64,000 nucleotides of DNA from Rothia nasimurium (GTDB lineage Bacteria; Actinomycetota; Actinomycetes; Actinomycetales; Micrococcaceae), in assembly GCF_928382285.1 (NCBI RefSeq), contig NZ_CAKMSS010000001.1, positions 248,001 to 312,000 on the forward strand, given 5' to 3'. The notes under the pieces were generated by a model that was not told the DNA's origin, searched no databases, and worked only from the letters and a program-made list of their open reading frames with translations. This document shows positions 30,287-39,472 of the stretch, piece after piece; the stretch's first letter is position 1; the number at the start of each line of letters is the position of its first letter. A program made the position numbers and the translations under genes.

Positions 30287-32665
30287 TTACTGTCCCCGGT
30301 TTGGGCGTGAGAGTATCGCCGCATATGTCCGTCCTAGAACATGTGCCTCGCCAACATCCGGCAGCCTGGAGGCTCCAGACGCAGACAAGAGTTTGTTTTT
30401 ACCAAACTCAAAGTTCTCAAACCCCCAAACATCTATTCCGTCTGCAAGCTTGGCAAACGACTCAGCAAGATTATTCGCGCTCCCACCAAACCGCTCACGG
30501 TAGAACTTCTGGATACGATTCGTCTCGCTGAGTGCTAGAACCTCACGCATTGCATCAGCTAATCTCGTGTCTCCACTACGTCCTTGCATTGCTTTAACGA
30601 GTAACCACGCATCCGCATCAGCGAGCAAATCTTCGTAGTCGAACCCGCTGCTGTCATCCAGTTTGCCCAGGTGGTTACGCAGCCATGAAGCCAAAGACTC
30701 AGTGGTAGAGCTATTGTCGAACACTCCCCAAATTTGCAGCAGGTCTAGCCCCCACCCGCCTAGGTCGCCGAGACCGTAGTCTGCATGATCTTCCGCTAAG
30801 CCCCAGGTGAGGTAACCAAGCATTGATGCAGCTAGGTGCTCGATATCTCTGCGCGGAATGGTACCTCTAATCTCAGGACGACTAGAGCAGATTTGTGCGC
30901 ACATTGCGCGGGCTGCTGCCAAATCTGAGGGATATGCTACCTCTGGGGTGTACAGCCTCCACAATCCGAGGTATTTATCACCCCAGTATTTTGGTTTACG
31001 CAACCATTCAAGGATGAATTGTCCAGCTAGAGATTTGTATGGAGCGAGGGGGTTCATGAAGCCACTCATTGCTTCCACACATTGCCGTTCGGTCTCAGCT
31101 ACCCATTTCCATAGCGGATCTTGGTGAGAAACCCCAGGATCAGGATCGGGTGTTGGTGCTACTGATGCTGGCAGCAGAGTTGAGCACGGCTGTTCTAATC
31201 CAGACCATGCCACCCGATCCAGATCCCACTTCCCCTTATATCTACGAATCTCGTGAAATTGATCGTAGTTCCACATCTCTGGAATCCTAAATCCAAGATT
31301 GCCAGAAAAACCGGTGGACATATCAGACACAAAGGCGTTCACAGCGTAGCCTGCATCGATAACACGTTGACACACATTGCGTGAGGCGTAGATTCCAACT
31401 CGATAGTTACCTGCAAGTCCTGCTGACACAGCTCTGAAGTAAGGCAGAATGTTAGTGGTGACTTCCGGGTCCGTGGCATCGTAATCAACAGCGAAATAGA
31501 TAGTGGTTGGTGGAATTCGCAGCCGCTGCGCAGATGCTTGCGCTTCTGCTGCATGGCGTGCTCCAGTCTCAGGAGTGAAGTGTCGCAGAGCTGTCGAGTA
31601 TTCCTGGAAAATTGGAAAATATTTAAGACCATGGTCAAGAATGCGACGCAACTCCCCAGGGCGGATCGCCTTAAAGTATTGTTCTGGTAACAAATCCTCG
31701 ATACCGACTTCACTGAGGTAGCGGCCAACGATTTGGTAGCCGTCTGCCTTTAGGTGTTCTGCGAGTTCATCTGTGATTTGGAAGCGTGTATCGCAAGCAA
31801 CACAGTCGCGTTCTGGATCACCTTTTGAGGTGAGAAGGCTCATCCATGTGGTTGGATCGACCTTTCCGGTTACGGGCAGCGCGTGCACTTGCTGGAACCG
31901 CTTGATGTGGTCAGCTATCCCGCTATTCCACGTGCTAGTTGGGGATAATGAGTAACCGTTGCAAATCAGAGCTACAGTGGCAAGCCATACCCATTGGCTG
32001 GTTCCGCCATTGATTGTTTGCAGCCTGGATCGTGTCCCGTCACCGAAGTTTCCGGTGGCTTGTGCAGGGGTGAAGCCCTGGATGGCTTGAAGCACCTGAA
32101 TCAGAGCTGTGTTCATTTCACGACCATATAGGCCGTCGGTGGGAATGATGCCAGTGTAGTTTTTGTACTGGCGATTGATGGATTGCTGAGCAGCCCGGAT
32201 AGGAAGTTTTCCACCGTAATCTGCTAGCAGTCGGAACTGTTTCATCGACAGAAGTACCATCATCAGCTCAAGGTCAATGGTTGAGCTGTTGTTGGCAATG
32301 CCGATATCGGATTTTAGGGTGCGGATCGAATCAGCAACATTTGATGTAAAGCGCCCAGTGATTCCACCGTATTCTGCCGGGTAGCCCTTGCACCATAATG
32401 CGCATTGGATGATTCCGTGCACATTGTTGTCGGTGGTGTTTTGGTTAATCCCGTTGGGCCAGTGATTCTTGAAGCGTGTTTGAGTTCCTGGCCCAAAAGT
32501 GTTTGCGGTCGATGTGATGCCTAGTTCAATCTGCAGGGCACGGATGAGCGCGTTGATTGTTGCCCAGCCTGTCTTTCCGTTTTCTGTGACTGAGCCAAAC
32601 CCGGTCTTGTCGCCGTAGGTTCGGTTCAACCAGCGCTGAGCTTCTAGAACCATTGGATCTGACAT
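30287..32665 (-). CDS. Peptidoglycan-binding / DUF1906 glycoside-hydrolase-like multidomain protein
   Basis: 792 residues, start ATG 32665 with AGGAGG six bases upstream. Residues 1-270 contain three peptidoglycan-binding-like repeats, the last ending PVTGKVDPTTWMSLL. Residues about 285-480 match the DUF1906 (Rv2525c-like) glycoside hydrolase fold: YQIVGRYLSEVG, ILDHGLKYFPIFQEYST, TTIYFAVDYDATDPEV, RVGIYASRNVC and MWNYDQFHEI. Residues 515-792 form a helical C-terminal domain I do not recognise (GLGDLGGWGLDLLQIWG). There is no signal peptide or membrane segment, so export must be by another route, or release by lysis. AT-rich compared with the chromosome; it separates the HNH and terminase genes of the prophage. 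Confidence 0.8.
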   Translation of the reverse strand: MSDPMVLEAQRWLNRTYGDKTGFGSVTENGKTGWATINALIRALQIELGITSTANTFGPGTQTRFKNHWPNGINQNTTDNNVHGIIQCALWCKGYPAEYGGITGRFTSNVADSIRTLKSDIGIANNSSTIDLELMMVLLSMKQFRLLADYGGKLPIRAAQQSINRQYKNYTGIIPTDGLYGREMNTALIQVLQAIQGFTPAQATGNFGDGTRSRLQTINGGTSQWVWLATVALICNGYSLSPTSTWNSGIADHIKRFQQVHALPVTGKVDPTTWMSLLTSKGDPERDCVACDTRFQITDELAEHLKADGYQIVGRYLSEVGIEDLLPEQYFKAIRPGELRRILDHGLKYFPIFQEYSTALRHFTPETGARHAAEAQASAQRLRIPPTTIYFAVDYDATDPEVTTNILPYFRAVSAGLAGNYRVGIYASRNVCQRVIDAGYAVNAFVSDMSTGFSGNLGFRIPEMWNYDQFHEIRRYKGKWDLDRVAWSGLEQPCSTLLPASVAPTPDPDPGVSHQDPLWKWVAETERQCVEAMSGFMNPLAPYKSLAGQFILEWLRKPKYWGDKYLGLWRLYTPEVAYPSDLAAARAMCAQICSSRPEIRGTIPRRDIEHLAASMLGYLTWGLAEDHADYGLGDLGGWGLDLLQIWGVFDNSSTTESLASWLRNHLGKLDDSSGFDYEDLLADADAWLLVKAMQGRSGDTRLADAMREVLALSETNRIQKFYRERFGGSANNLAESFAKLADGIDVWGFENFEFGKNKLLSASGASRLPDVGEAHVLGRTYAAILSRPNRGQ

Positions 32666-33027
32666 GAGATTCCTCCTATAGAAATCGTTATCTGGCTGTG
32701 TAGGTAAACAGGAATGCTTCCCTACATGGAAAGGCTTTGAAAAGGGGGTTTTTATAACTTCGCTTCGTAAATAAGCACTCTCTTCGATAGCTGTAACCTG
32801 ATTTCGGCAGCTCGTTTCGAGTGTTGTCGGTTAATACCCTGTTTGATTCGGGATTTTTACACGCAAGCCCCCAGGCCCGCTCGTCTCACCCTCGGCTGTA
32901 GAGATTTCACCACCCCTACCCGGCCCAACTTGGCCGCCGTCCGGCAAACTCTAAGCAGTTCGAAGATAGTGCCAACTGCTAGCTCAGCCCCTGTATCTGG
33001 CACACACGGCCACACAAAGTATAGGGG
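32666..33027. other. Non-coding gap between the DUF1906 gene and HNH gene
   Basis: No supported gene on either strand. It holds the AGGAGG ribosome binding site and AT-rich upstream region of the DUF1906 gene (32670-32790) and a GC-richer part (32880-33020) that looks like old phage sequence with scattered stops. Confidence 0.5.
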
Positions 33028-33402
33028 TTAGTAGGTGTAGAGCTTTCCTTGTCTCCATCGGTCTCCATCACGGGCTGTCTGCCGTGAGTGGCAGGGCTTG
33101 CACAAAGCCTGAAGATTGGACTCGTCGTGGTTACCGCCGTGCTCAAGCGGCAGGACGTGGTGGACTTCCTGCGCCGGGGTGATACGGCCATCCATCTGGC
33201 ACTGCTCACACAAAGGATGAGCTGCGATATATCGGTCCCGGATTTTTCGCCACCGATGGTCATAGCGCCGGTTGATTTTAGGGTCACGCTGGTAACGCCG
33301 GTAGCTTTGCGCATCCTGTTGGGCGTGTGATGGGCAGAACCTGTCGTTCGATAGCTCTGGGCAGCCAGGGTGAGAACAGGGCGTTGCTGGTTTGCGGGGC
33401 AC
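33028..33402 (-). CDS. Phage HNH endonuclease
   Basis: 124 residues from GTG 33402, chosen because GGGAGG lies six bases upstream and PRKPATPCSHPGC is the usual N-terminus; the frame is open to 33513. Two zinc knuckle pairs (CSHPGC, CEQC and CKPC) frame the HNH core: VHHVLPLEHGGNHDESNLQALCKPCH. Such proteins sit beside the terminase genes in many tailed phages and assist packaging cleavage. Here the terminase small subunit is displaced by 3.3 kb of inserted DNA. Confidence 0.9.
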   Translation of the reverse strand: MPRKPATPCSHPGCPELSNDRFCPSHAQQDAQSYRRYQRDPKINRRYDHRWRKIRDRYIAAHPLCEQCQMDGRITPAQEVHHVLPLEHGGNHDESNLQALCKPCHSRQTARDGDRWRQGKLYTY

Positions 33403-33579
33403 CTGGAGCCTCCCATCGGTTTCACTCAGGTGGTATGGCTGAACCCCGCAGGTGCTCATGTGAGTAGCTGCGGGGTTCAGATGCGGTTGGCGTGGATCTA
33501 GAGAATCAACCACTTACAGACTATGGGCTCTGGAACCCAGAATCCATAGCAAGTTCCGGATACCTTGTGACGCCTGGGT

Positions 33580-34032
33580 TCATTTCCAGTAGAGGGCAAC
33601 AGCCAGTCTCTCCACTGCCCGGTTTTTCTTCCGGTAGACCGAGTCCCGTTCGACATGGAAGTGCTCACCCAAGAACCGGACCTTCTCTTCCTGGCTGCCC
33701 TCGCCGAGAAAGAAGTTCTCTAGCACGAACCTGTCATCGTCAGAAAGCCTGTCCCAGGCGGTGCCGAACCAGTGTAGGTACTGCCTGGCTTGGGCGGTGC
33801 GTTGTTCCAGGACGTCGATTTTGTCCAAGGTGGCTGTGATTCTACTTTCGCCTCTGTGTGGGTCTCGGGCATGGGGCATTCCATCCATTGTCGGGGATGA
33901 GACGCAGGTGAGGTCTGCCTTGAGTGTGGCTGCTTCTTGGTTGGGTTGGGCTGCAGCTTCCATGAACTGGTAGTCCTGTAGGGCTTTGATGGCTGCTTTG
34001 TGGGTATCGAGGTAGCGGGTCATGACATGCAT
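33580..34032 (-). CDS. Phage late-transcription regulator, ArpU/RinA-like (sigma-70 region 4-like)
   Basis: 150 residues. The C-terminal 60 (LSDDDRFVLENFFLGEGSQEEKVRFLGEHFHVERDSVYRKKNRAVERLAVAL, in pieces) form a sigma region-4-like HTH found in ArpU/RinA proteins that switch on phage packaging and structural genes; the N-terminal half is helical. ATG 34032 has AAGGAGA seven bases upstream; a second ATG at 34023 overlaps the helicase stop. Position just before HNH and terminase is typical of this regulator. Confidence 0.75.
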   Translation of the reverse strand: MHVMTRYLDTHKAAIKALQDYQFMEAAAQPNQEAATLKADLTCVSSPTMDGMPHARDPHRGESRITATLDKIDVLEQRTAQARQYLHWFGTAWDRLSDDDRFVLENFFLGEGSQEEKVRFLGEHFHVERDSVYRKKNRAVERLAVALYWK

Positions 34033-35393
34033 TCGGTTCTCTCCTTATCGGTCAGGGCCCAGGCGACGGCGTCGATGAGGGCAGCTTGGGTTGTGTCTTT
34101 GGCCTCCAGCGCCGTCAGGACTCGTTCGTCGAGGGTGTCGGTGGTGACCAGGTGGGTGATGGTGACGGGTCGTGTCTGCCCTTGCCGGTAGAGGCGGGCA
34201 TTGGTCTGTTGATAGAGCTCTAAGGACCAGGTCAGGGAAAACCAGATCAGGATGCTGCCACTGGCTTGTAGGTTGAGACCGTGCCCGGCGGAGGCTGGGT
34301 GAATCAAAGCAACCGGAATTAAACCTGCGTTCCAGTCCCGGATGTCCTGGCTGGTCCTCAAGACTCTGGCGGCAGGGATTCTCTCTTGGATGCGGGTGGC
34401 GTCGTGCTTGAACCAGTAGGCCACCAGGAGCGGGTTTCCGTTAGCTGCTTCCACCAAATCTTCAAGGGCATCGAGTTTCTTGGTATGAACTGTGGTGGTG
34501 TCCCCGGTGTCTGTGTAGACCGCCCCAGAGGCCATCTGGAGTAGTTTGCCTGAGAGGGCTGCAGCGTTCGCAGCATCGACGGTTGTGTCCTCTAGTTCGA
34601 GGACCATCTCATCGCGTAGCTGCTCGTAGGCGTTGCGTTCTGTGGGGCCCATGGTGAGGTGGTGGTTGGTGACGGTGAGATCCGGCAGAGTGAGGTAGTC
34701 GGTGGTTTTCATGGACAGGGTGATATCGGCGATGGCGGCGTAGATTTCTTCTTCAGCTCCTTCGCGGGGTTTGTAGGTGAAGATGTGTTGGCCGTTGCGT
34801 TTATCTGGGATGAAGTAGTGGTTGCGGTAGTGGCTGATGTAGCGGCCCAGACGCTGCCCTCCATCCAGGAGCCGGAATTGGGCCCAAAGATCCATGAGCC
34901 CGTTAGAGGCAGGAGTTCCGGTCAGCCCGATCATGCGGGTGATGGCTGCCCTGCGTGAAGCTAGTGCTTTGAAGCGTTGGGCGGTGTGGGATTTGAAGGA
35001 GCTGAGTTCATCGATCGCCACCATGTCGTAGGGCCAGCTGCTACCTAGATGTTTGATGAGCCAGGGGACGTTTTCACGGTTGATGATGGTCACCATGGCC
35101 TCAGCTGTTATGGCTTGGATGCGCTGGGTTTTGGTTCCGACGGCTACTGCTGTGGTGAGCCCGTGAAGGTGGTCCCATTTGAGGACTTCTGTTGGCCAGG
35201 TGTCTCGGGCGACCCGCAGTGGGGCGATGATCAACACGCGGCGGGCTTGGAAGGAGTCCAGTAGGAGGTTCCAGATGGCGGTGAGGGTGATGACGGTTTT
35301 CCCTAGGCCCATCCCTAACAGGATGGCTGCCTCGGAATGGTCCTCAATAAATATGGTGGCCTGGGTCTGGTAGTTATGGGGTGCGTAGTGCAT
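34020..35393 (-). CDS. Phage SNF2-family DEAD/DEAH helicase
   Basis: 457 residues from ATG 35393 (AGGAG seven bases upstream; frame open to 35426). Motif I is GMGLGKTVITL, motif II VAIDELSS (DELS in place of DEAH), motif III GLTGTP, and motifs V-VI are HPASAGHGLNLQA and QTNARLYRQGQ. These are SNF2-like helicases of siphophage replication modules, always next to a VRR-NUC gene. The 3' end overlaps the regulator by 13 bases. Confidence 0.92.
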   Translation of the reverse strand: MHYAPHNYQTQATIFIEDHSEAAILLGMGLGKTVITLTAIWNLLLDSFQARRVLIIAPLRVARDTWPTEVLKWDHLHGLTTAVAVGTKTQRIQAITAEAMVTIINRENVPWLIKHLGSSWPYDMVAIDELSSFKSHTAQRFKALASRRAAITRMIGLTGTPASNGLMDLWAQFRLLDGGQRLGRYISHYRNHYFIPDKRNGQHIFTYKPREGAEEEIYAAIADITLSMKTTDYLTLPDLTVTNHHLTMGPTERNAYEQLRDEMVLELEDTTVDAANAAALSGKLLQMASGAVYTDTGDTTTVHTKKLDALEDLVEAANGNPLLVAYWFKHDATRIQERIPAARVLRTSQDIRDWNAGLIPVALIHPASAGHGLNLQASGSILIWFSLTWSLELYQQTNARLYRQGQTRPVTITHLVTTDTLDERVLTALEAKDTTQAALIDAVAWALTDKERTECMS

Positions 35394-35577
35394 GGGTGAG
35401 CTCCTGAATCTGGCTGGGGTGATCAATGATGCGAACGTCTATGCCCTGGTTTCGTAGTTGGTGGAAGCGGCGGTTTTGGATGGGCCAGGGTTTTTGGCCG
35501 GGAGCTTTGAGTTCGATAAAGATGATGCGGCCGTGGTGGATGCAGATGCGGTCTGGGAGTAGTGCTAGCCAGCTGCC
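35374..35577 (-). pseudogene. Truncated phage VRR-NUC domain nuclease
   Basis: Only the C-terminal 67 residues remain: LPDRICIHHGRIIFIELKAP (the E-x-K catalytic core), then RRFHQLRNQGIDVRIIDHP. The catalytic N-terminal Asp/Glu part is gone; upstream sequence is the promoter of the phzF-like gene. The joint at about 35578 marks the right end of the prophage remnant. It overlaps the helicase start by 20 bases as in intact phages. Confidence 0.85.
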
Positions 35578-35626
35578 CGGTAGTGTAGAGGTACACCCCG
35601 TAGAAGCGCAGGCGAAAGGACCCCAC

Positions 35627-36484
35627 ATGAAAACCCGCCCCTTCACCCAGGTCGATGTGTTCGGCTCGGTTCCGCTCAAGGGCAACCCCCTCGCCGTGGT
35701 GCTCGACGGCAGCGGCCTCACCGACGAGCAGATGCAGAGCTTCGCCCGCTGGACCAACCTCTCAGAAACCACCTTCATCACCCAACCGACTGGCGCTCGG
35801 GCCGACTACGCCGTCCGTATCTTCACCCCCGGCGGCGAACTGCCCTTCGCCGGGCACCCCACCCTGGGCAGCGCCCACGCCTGGCTAGAAGCAGGCGGCC
35901 AGCCGCAGCGCCCCGACGTCATCGTGCAAGAATGCGCCGCCGGGCTCATCGACATCACCCGCAGCGACCAAGAGCTTGCCTTCGCCGCCCCGGCAACCGT
36001 CCGCACCGGTGCCCTCGACGAGGCAATCCTGGCAGACATCGCCACCGCCTTAGGGCTAGAGCGCAGCCAGATTCTCTCCCACCAGTGGGTCGACAACGGG
36101 GCCGGCTGGTCCGCCGTCGAAATCGCAGACCCCGACCGTCTGCTCGCCCTCACCCCGGACTTCTCCCGCGGCCCAGACCTCAAACTCGGCGTCTTCGCCA
36201 TGCACCCGGAAGGTTCAGACATCGCCTACGACATCCGCGCTTTCGTGCCAGGTATCGGCGTTTCTGAGGACCCTGTCACCGGCTCCCTCAACGCCTCCGT
36301 CGCCCAGTGGCTCGCCCGCGAAAACCGGGTCGCCGGAACCTACACCGTACGCCAGGGCACCTGCCTGCACCGCGACGGCAGACTCACCATCACGATAGGG
36401 CAGGACGCCAGCCCCACCGGATCACCCGACATTTGGGTTGGCGGAAGAACCCACACCCTCATCAGGGGAGAGGTTAGTCTTTAG
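35627..36484 (+). CDS. PhzF-family phenazine biosynthesis-like epimerase/isomerase
   Basis: 285 residues from ATG 35627 with GAAAGGA upstream; the open frame back to 35426 is prophage DNA and not part of the gene. Motifs: VDVFGSVPLKGNPLAVVLDG, the catalytic Glu region NLSETTFI, RIFTPGGELPFAGHPTLGSAHA, and GVSEDPVTGSLNASVAQWL. PhzF-fold enzymes use a general acid/base Glu, and most members outside phenazine clusters have unknown substrates. No other phenazine genes are present. Confidence 0.92.
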   Translation: MKTRPFTQVDVFGSVPLKGNPLAVVLDGSGLTDEQMQSFARWTNLSETTFITQPTGARADYAVRIFTPGGELPFAGHPTLGSAHAWLEAGGQPQRPDVIVQECAAGLIDITRSDQELAFAAPATVRTGALDEAILADIATALGLERSQILSHQWVDNGAGWSAVEIADPDRLLALTPDFSRGPDLKLGVFAMHPEGSDIAYDIRAFVPGIGVSEDPVTGSLNASVAQWLARENRVAGTYTVRQGTCLHRDGRLTITIGQDASPTGSPDIWVGGRTHTLIRGEVSL

Positions 36485-36555
36485 GTCTTTAATCCATCTG
36501 TTGTCTTGTGCTGCCCCGCCAGGCCGGGGGGCGGGCGTCCGTCCGCTCATTGAAG

Positions 36556-36612
36556 GTAATCGAAAATGCCATCTGCGCGGTCAAAGAACACGCAGATGGC
36601 ATTTTCGGTTAC
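36556..36612. terminator. Bidirectional-style hairpin after phzF-like gene
   Basis: 22-bp arms (36556-36577 and 36591-36612, beginning GTAATCGAAAATGCC) pair with one G-T. Preceded at 36531-36545 by the recurring GGGCGTCCGTCCGC word. The rest of 36485-36807 has a TTACAT-16-TATAAA promoter-like pair at 36609-36636, otherwise no gene. Confidence 0.75.
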
Positions 36613-36807
36613 ATTCGGGAGCGACTGTGATATAAAGGTGTGAGGCGTCACCCACCGCCCAGCGCTTTGCCCCTGTGACTCTAGCAAGCAGGCCATCAGC
36701 GCGAAGGGAAGAGAATTCTCGGGTTGCACCGGCATTCCAAGACCGGGGTAGGCACCATCGAACCGTCGATTGATACCGCAGCTAGAGTGCGAAGAAAGTC
36801 GATACCC

Positions 36808-37299
36808 GTGACTGCCCAATCAAACTTCAAAAAGCTCGTGCGCGCCCGCATGGAAGAAACCGGTGAGAACTACACCACCGCCCGAGCAGCCCTGCTCGAG
36901 ACCAGGCCGTCGACCGACGTCCTGAACGATTCCCGTGAACAAGCCTACGCAGAGCACCGCACAGTCGTTGACCGTTTTCTGCAGGGCGGACGCCTGACCT
37001 CCTGGCCCTCCAAGCGCCGCACCCGCGCTCACCTGCTGTTGCACCTGGTGACCTATTTTGAGCCGGGTCGCACCTACACCGAGAAACAGGTCAACGAGAT
37101 TCTGGCCGCCCTCTGGCAGGACTATGCCTTTATGCGTCGGGAGATGGTCGAGTACGGTTACCTGGTGCGAACTGCTGATGCATCCGCCTATTGCTTGGCG
37201 ACCCAGGTTCCTGACCGGGCGGGTACCGTGCTGGCTGCCGAGGCTCCGGCCTGGGAAGCGATGTGGCTGCCGGGCTACCTGGCTGCAGAGGCTATGTAG
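36808..37299 (+). CDS. DUF2087 domain protein
   Basis: 163 residues from GTG 36808 (TAQSNFKKLVRARMEETGEN); the frame is open to a TTG at 36724. The N-terminal half is a small helical region; the C-terminal half (TSWPSKRRTRAHLLLHLV, FEPGRTYTEKQVNEILAALW and FMRREMVEYGYLVR) is DUF2087, a winged-helix-like domain often fused to ArsR or sigma-like regulators. A transcriptional role is likely but unproven. Single gene. Confidence 0.85.
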   Translation: MTAQSNFKKLVRARMEETGENYTTARAALLETRPSTDVLNDSREQAYAEHRTVVDRFLQGGRLTSWPSKRRTRAHLLLHLVTYFEPGRTYTEKQVNEILAALWQDYAFMRREMVEYGYLVRTADASAYCLATQVPDRAGTVLAAEAPAWEAMWLPGYLAAEAM

Positions 37300-37303
37300 C
37301 AAC

Positions 37304-37369
37304 TAGGGACCAGAATCCTCCCGAAATCCTTGTGGTGCACACATACTATTGGGAGTTTTCTGGTCCCTA
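37304..37369. terminator. Bidirectional terminator-like hairpin
   Basis: TAGGGACCAGAA (37304-37315) pairs with TTCTGGTCCCTA (37358-37369), with a further CTCCC/GGGAG inside. It separates the convergent DUF2087 and TIGR03085 genes. Confidence 0.8.
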
Positions 37370-37409
37370 CTTGGGGCGGAGCGGAGCAGGCGCGCGCCAC
37401 AACCGGTCC

Positions 37410-38048
37410 TTAGCTCACCTCAACCCGGGCCGCGGCCTCGCGTCCGAACAGGTAGAGCACCAGTTCGCCCGGCTCGCCGGTCAGCACAGTCGCAACCTGG
37501 CCAGCAGGCGGAGCAAGCACAGTATGAACAGCGGGGGAGTAGCCCGGAGCTTCCAACACCAGCCCGTGAGGGTACTTCTTCCCGGCCATCATGCGAGCGC
37601 GCGCCCGCAGCACCTTCCACATCTTCTCCTGCACACCCTCAGCCAGCTCGCGCGGGGCAGGCTGCTCGCCGTCAGTGAGTGAGGCGCGGCGGACGTCCTC
37701 GGTATGCACAAAGTACTCAATCAGGTTCATCGCCTCGTCCAGACCCGGGAAGCGCGTGCGCATGTGCAGGTAACCCGGCAGCGCCTCAAAATCGCGCAGG
37801 GCCTTCTCGTAGCGTCGCTGGCCGGTCAGCTCATCGGCAAGCTGGTTTGTGTAGCGTTCGGTGCGCGCAGCCAGCGGGCCGCCCATGACCCCGGCTGCCA
37901 GGGTGGGCTTGGACTCGCGCAGCAGCAGGTGGGCTGCCAGGTGGCGGGTTTCCCAGCCCTCACAGAGGGTAGGGGCGGACGGCCCCGCGTCAGCAAGAGC
38001 CTGTACGAGAGCGGATCGTTCGGAGGTAACAAGGGCTGAAGAGGTCAT
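37410..38048 (-). CDS. TIGR03085 family metal-binding protein (DinB/mycothiol-transferase-like)
   Basis: 212 residues from ATG 38048 (TSSALVTSERSALVQALADA); the frame is open to 38141. LCEGWETRHLAAHLLLRESK provides the first metal-binding His of the DinB-like four-helix bundle, and EYFVHTEDVRRA the second. This actinobacterial family resembles maleylpyruvate isomerase/mycothiol S-transferase N-domains. Function unknown; mycothiol-linked detoxification is a guess from the fold. TAGACT lies seven bases before the ATG, so a leaderless mRNA is possible. Confidence 0.85.
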   Translation of the reverse strand: MTSSALVTSERSALVQALADAGPSAPTLCEGWETRHLAAHLLLRESKPTLAAGVMGGPLAARTERYTNQLADELTGQRRYEKALRDFEALPGYLHMRTRFPGLDEAMNLIEYFVHTEDVRRASLTDGEQPAPRELAEGVQEKMWKVLRARARMMAGKKYPHGLVLEAPGYSPAVHTVLAPPAGQVATVLTGEPGELVLYLFGREAAARVEVS

Positions 38049-38199
38049 AGCTCCCAGTCTAGTCCTGTTGACAGGCCCGGAAGTAGGAGCCTCAGGGCTT
38101 TGGGCGCAGGTTACGACATGCAGGAAACATTCAGCTCTCACGCACCGGTTCTTGACCTGCGCCAGCTAGGCTCTTACCAGCCCCACCGTGAAAGGTTCT

Positions 38200-38991
38200 A
38201 TGCCAGTTTCTACCAAAGCCCGCCTGAGCCCCCTGTTTGCCCTGGCTGCTCTTGCCGTCAGTGGCTGTTCGGCATCCTTCCAAGGAGCATCCCGGGAGGA
38301 TCTGCCCACCACGCTGCCCGCCGCACCTGAGCAGGTGCTACCGGCGTCCGCGCAGGAAAGCCTCTCAGGCCAGACCCCCATCACTGAACTGGCAGATAGC
38401 TCCTGGCTTGATGCCACCGCTGAGGCAACCGATATTCCCCGGCGGGTGCTGGCAGCCTACGCCGGGGCGTCCTTGCGCGTGGCTCAAACCTACCCGGAAT
38501 GTCGGCTGGGCTGGAACACCATCGCGGGTATCGGTGCGGTCGAAACCATGCACGGCACCTACCGGGGTGCCAGCACTGACCACGATGGAAATGTAACCCC
38601 CAAGATTTTTGGGCCCTCCCTCGACGGCAGCCCCGGAGTCATGGCCATTGAAGACTCCGACCGGGGCGAACTTGATAACGACACCGAGTGGGATCGGGCG
38701 GTGGGGCCCCTACAGTTCATCCCCTCCACCTGGGACTATATCGGGCAGGACGGCAACGCCGACGGAATGCGCGACCCCCACCACATCGACGACGCGGCCC
38801 TGACCACCGCCGTCTACCTCTGCCAGGGCCAACGCGATACCAGCACCGATGAGGGCTGGCAGCGCGGAGTGCTGGCCTACAACCGGTCGGTGGTCTACGC
38901 CAACCAGGTAGCCAGCCACGCAGAAACCTACCGGCAGGCTGCCCCACCCAGTGCAGGCACCAGCCCTACAAGTACCAGCCCCAGCCCGTAG
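38200..38991 (+). CDS. Lytic murein transglycosylase lipoprotein
   Basis: 263 residues from ATG 38200 with AAAGG five bases upstream. Signal peptide with lipobox AVSGC at about residues 22-26, a Pro/Ala linker, then an SLT-like domain: GWNTIAGIGAVETMHG (catalytic Glu), VGPLQFIPSTWDYIGQDGN and DAALTTAVYLC and LAYNRSVVYAN. It cleaves peptidoglycan glycan strands to 1,6-anhydro ends. The gene has its own promoter region and precedes the hisI-trp block. Confidence 0.9.
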   Translation: MPVSTKARLSPLFALAALAVSGCSASFQGASREDLPTTLPAAPEQVLPASAQESLSGQTPITELADSSWLDATAEATDIPRRVLAAYAGASLRVAQTYPECRLGWNTIAGIGAVETMHGTYRGASTDHDGNVTPKIFGPSLDGSPGVMAIEDSDRGELDNDTEWDRAVGPLQFIPSTWDYIGQDGNADGMRDPHHIDDAALTTAVYLCQGQRDTSTDEGWQRGVLAYNRSVVYANQVASHAETYRQAAPPSAGTSPTSTSPSP

Positions 38992-39045
38992 CCAGATGCT
39001 GAGAGCTGCCCCAGCCCCGCTACCACCATCAGCTAGGATGGAAAG

Positions 39046-39441
39046 GTGAGTACACCAGCACCCAGCGCCACCGAGGGCGCTTCACTGCCCGCCGATATCG
39101 CCGCCCGCCTCAAACGCGATGAGCACGGCCTATTCGCCGCAATTATTCAGCAGCACGACACCCGCGATGTGCTCATGCTCGGCTGGATGAACGACGAAGC
39201 CCTGCGCCGCACCCTCACCGAAGGGCGGGTCACCTTCTGGTCCCGCTCCCGCCAGGAATACTGGCGTAAGGGCGATACCAGCGGCCACTACCAGTACGTC
39301 AAAAGCGTCAGCATCGACTGCGACGGCGACGCCCTGCTTATTGAGGCCGACCAGGTAGGCGCAGCCTGCCACACCGGAACCACCACCTGCTTCGAAGCCG
39401 GCGGTCAGCTGCCCGCCGCAACCGGCGTCCGCCCCGAATAG
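39046..39441 (+). CDS. hisI: Phosphoribosyl-AMP cyclohydrolase
   Basis: Third step of histidine synthesis. 131 residues with [54 protein letters not shown] and HTGTTTCF, including the metal- and zinc-binding Asp and Cys residues. TAGGAT at 39032-39037 is 8 bases before GTG 39046, suggesting a leaderless start. HisI heading a trp operon is the common actinobacterial order. Confidence 0.96.
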   Translation: MSTPAPSATEGASLPADIAARLKRDEHGLFAAIIQQHDTRDVLMLGWMNDEALRRTLTEGRVTFWSRSRQEYWRKGDTSGHYQYVKSVSIDCDGDALLIEADQVGAACHTGTTTCFEAGGQLPAATGVRPE

Positions 39442-39472
39442 CTCCCCAGACACACCACAACCAGAGGAAACC

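Noticed and set aside
33492..33839. Plus-strand 115-residue frame across the prophage regulator
   Set aside because: It lies antisense to the better-supported ArpU/RinA-like gene and has no homology features.
39001..39472. Trp leader peptide/attenuator before trpE
   Set aside because: No short frame with tandem Trp codons and no room between hisI and trpE.
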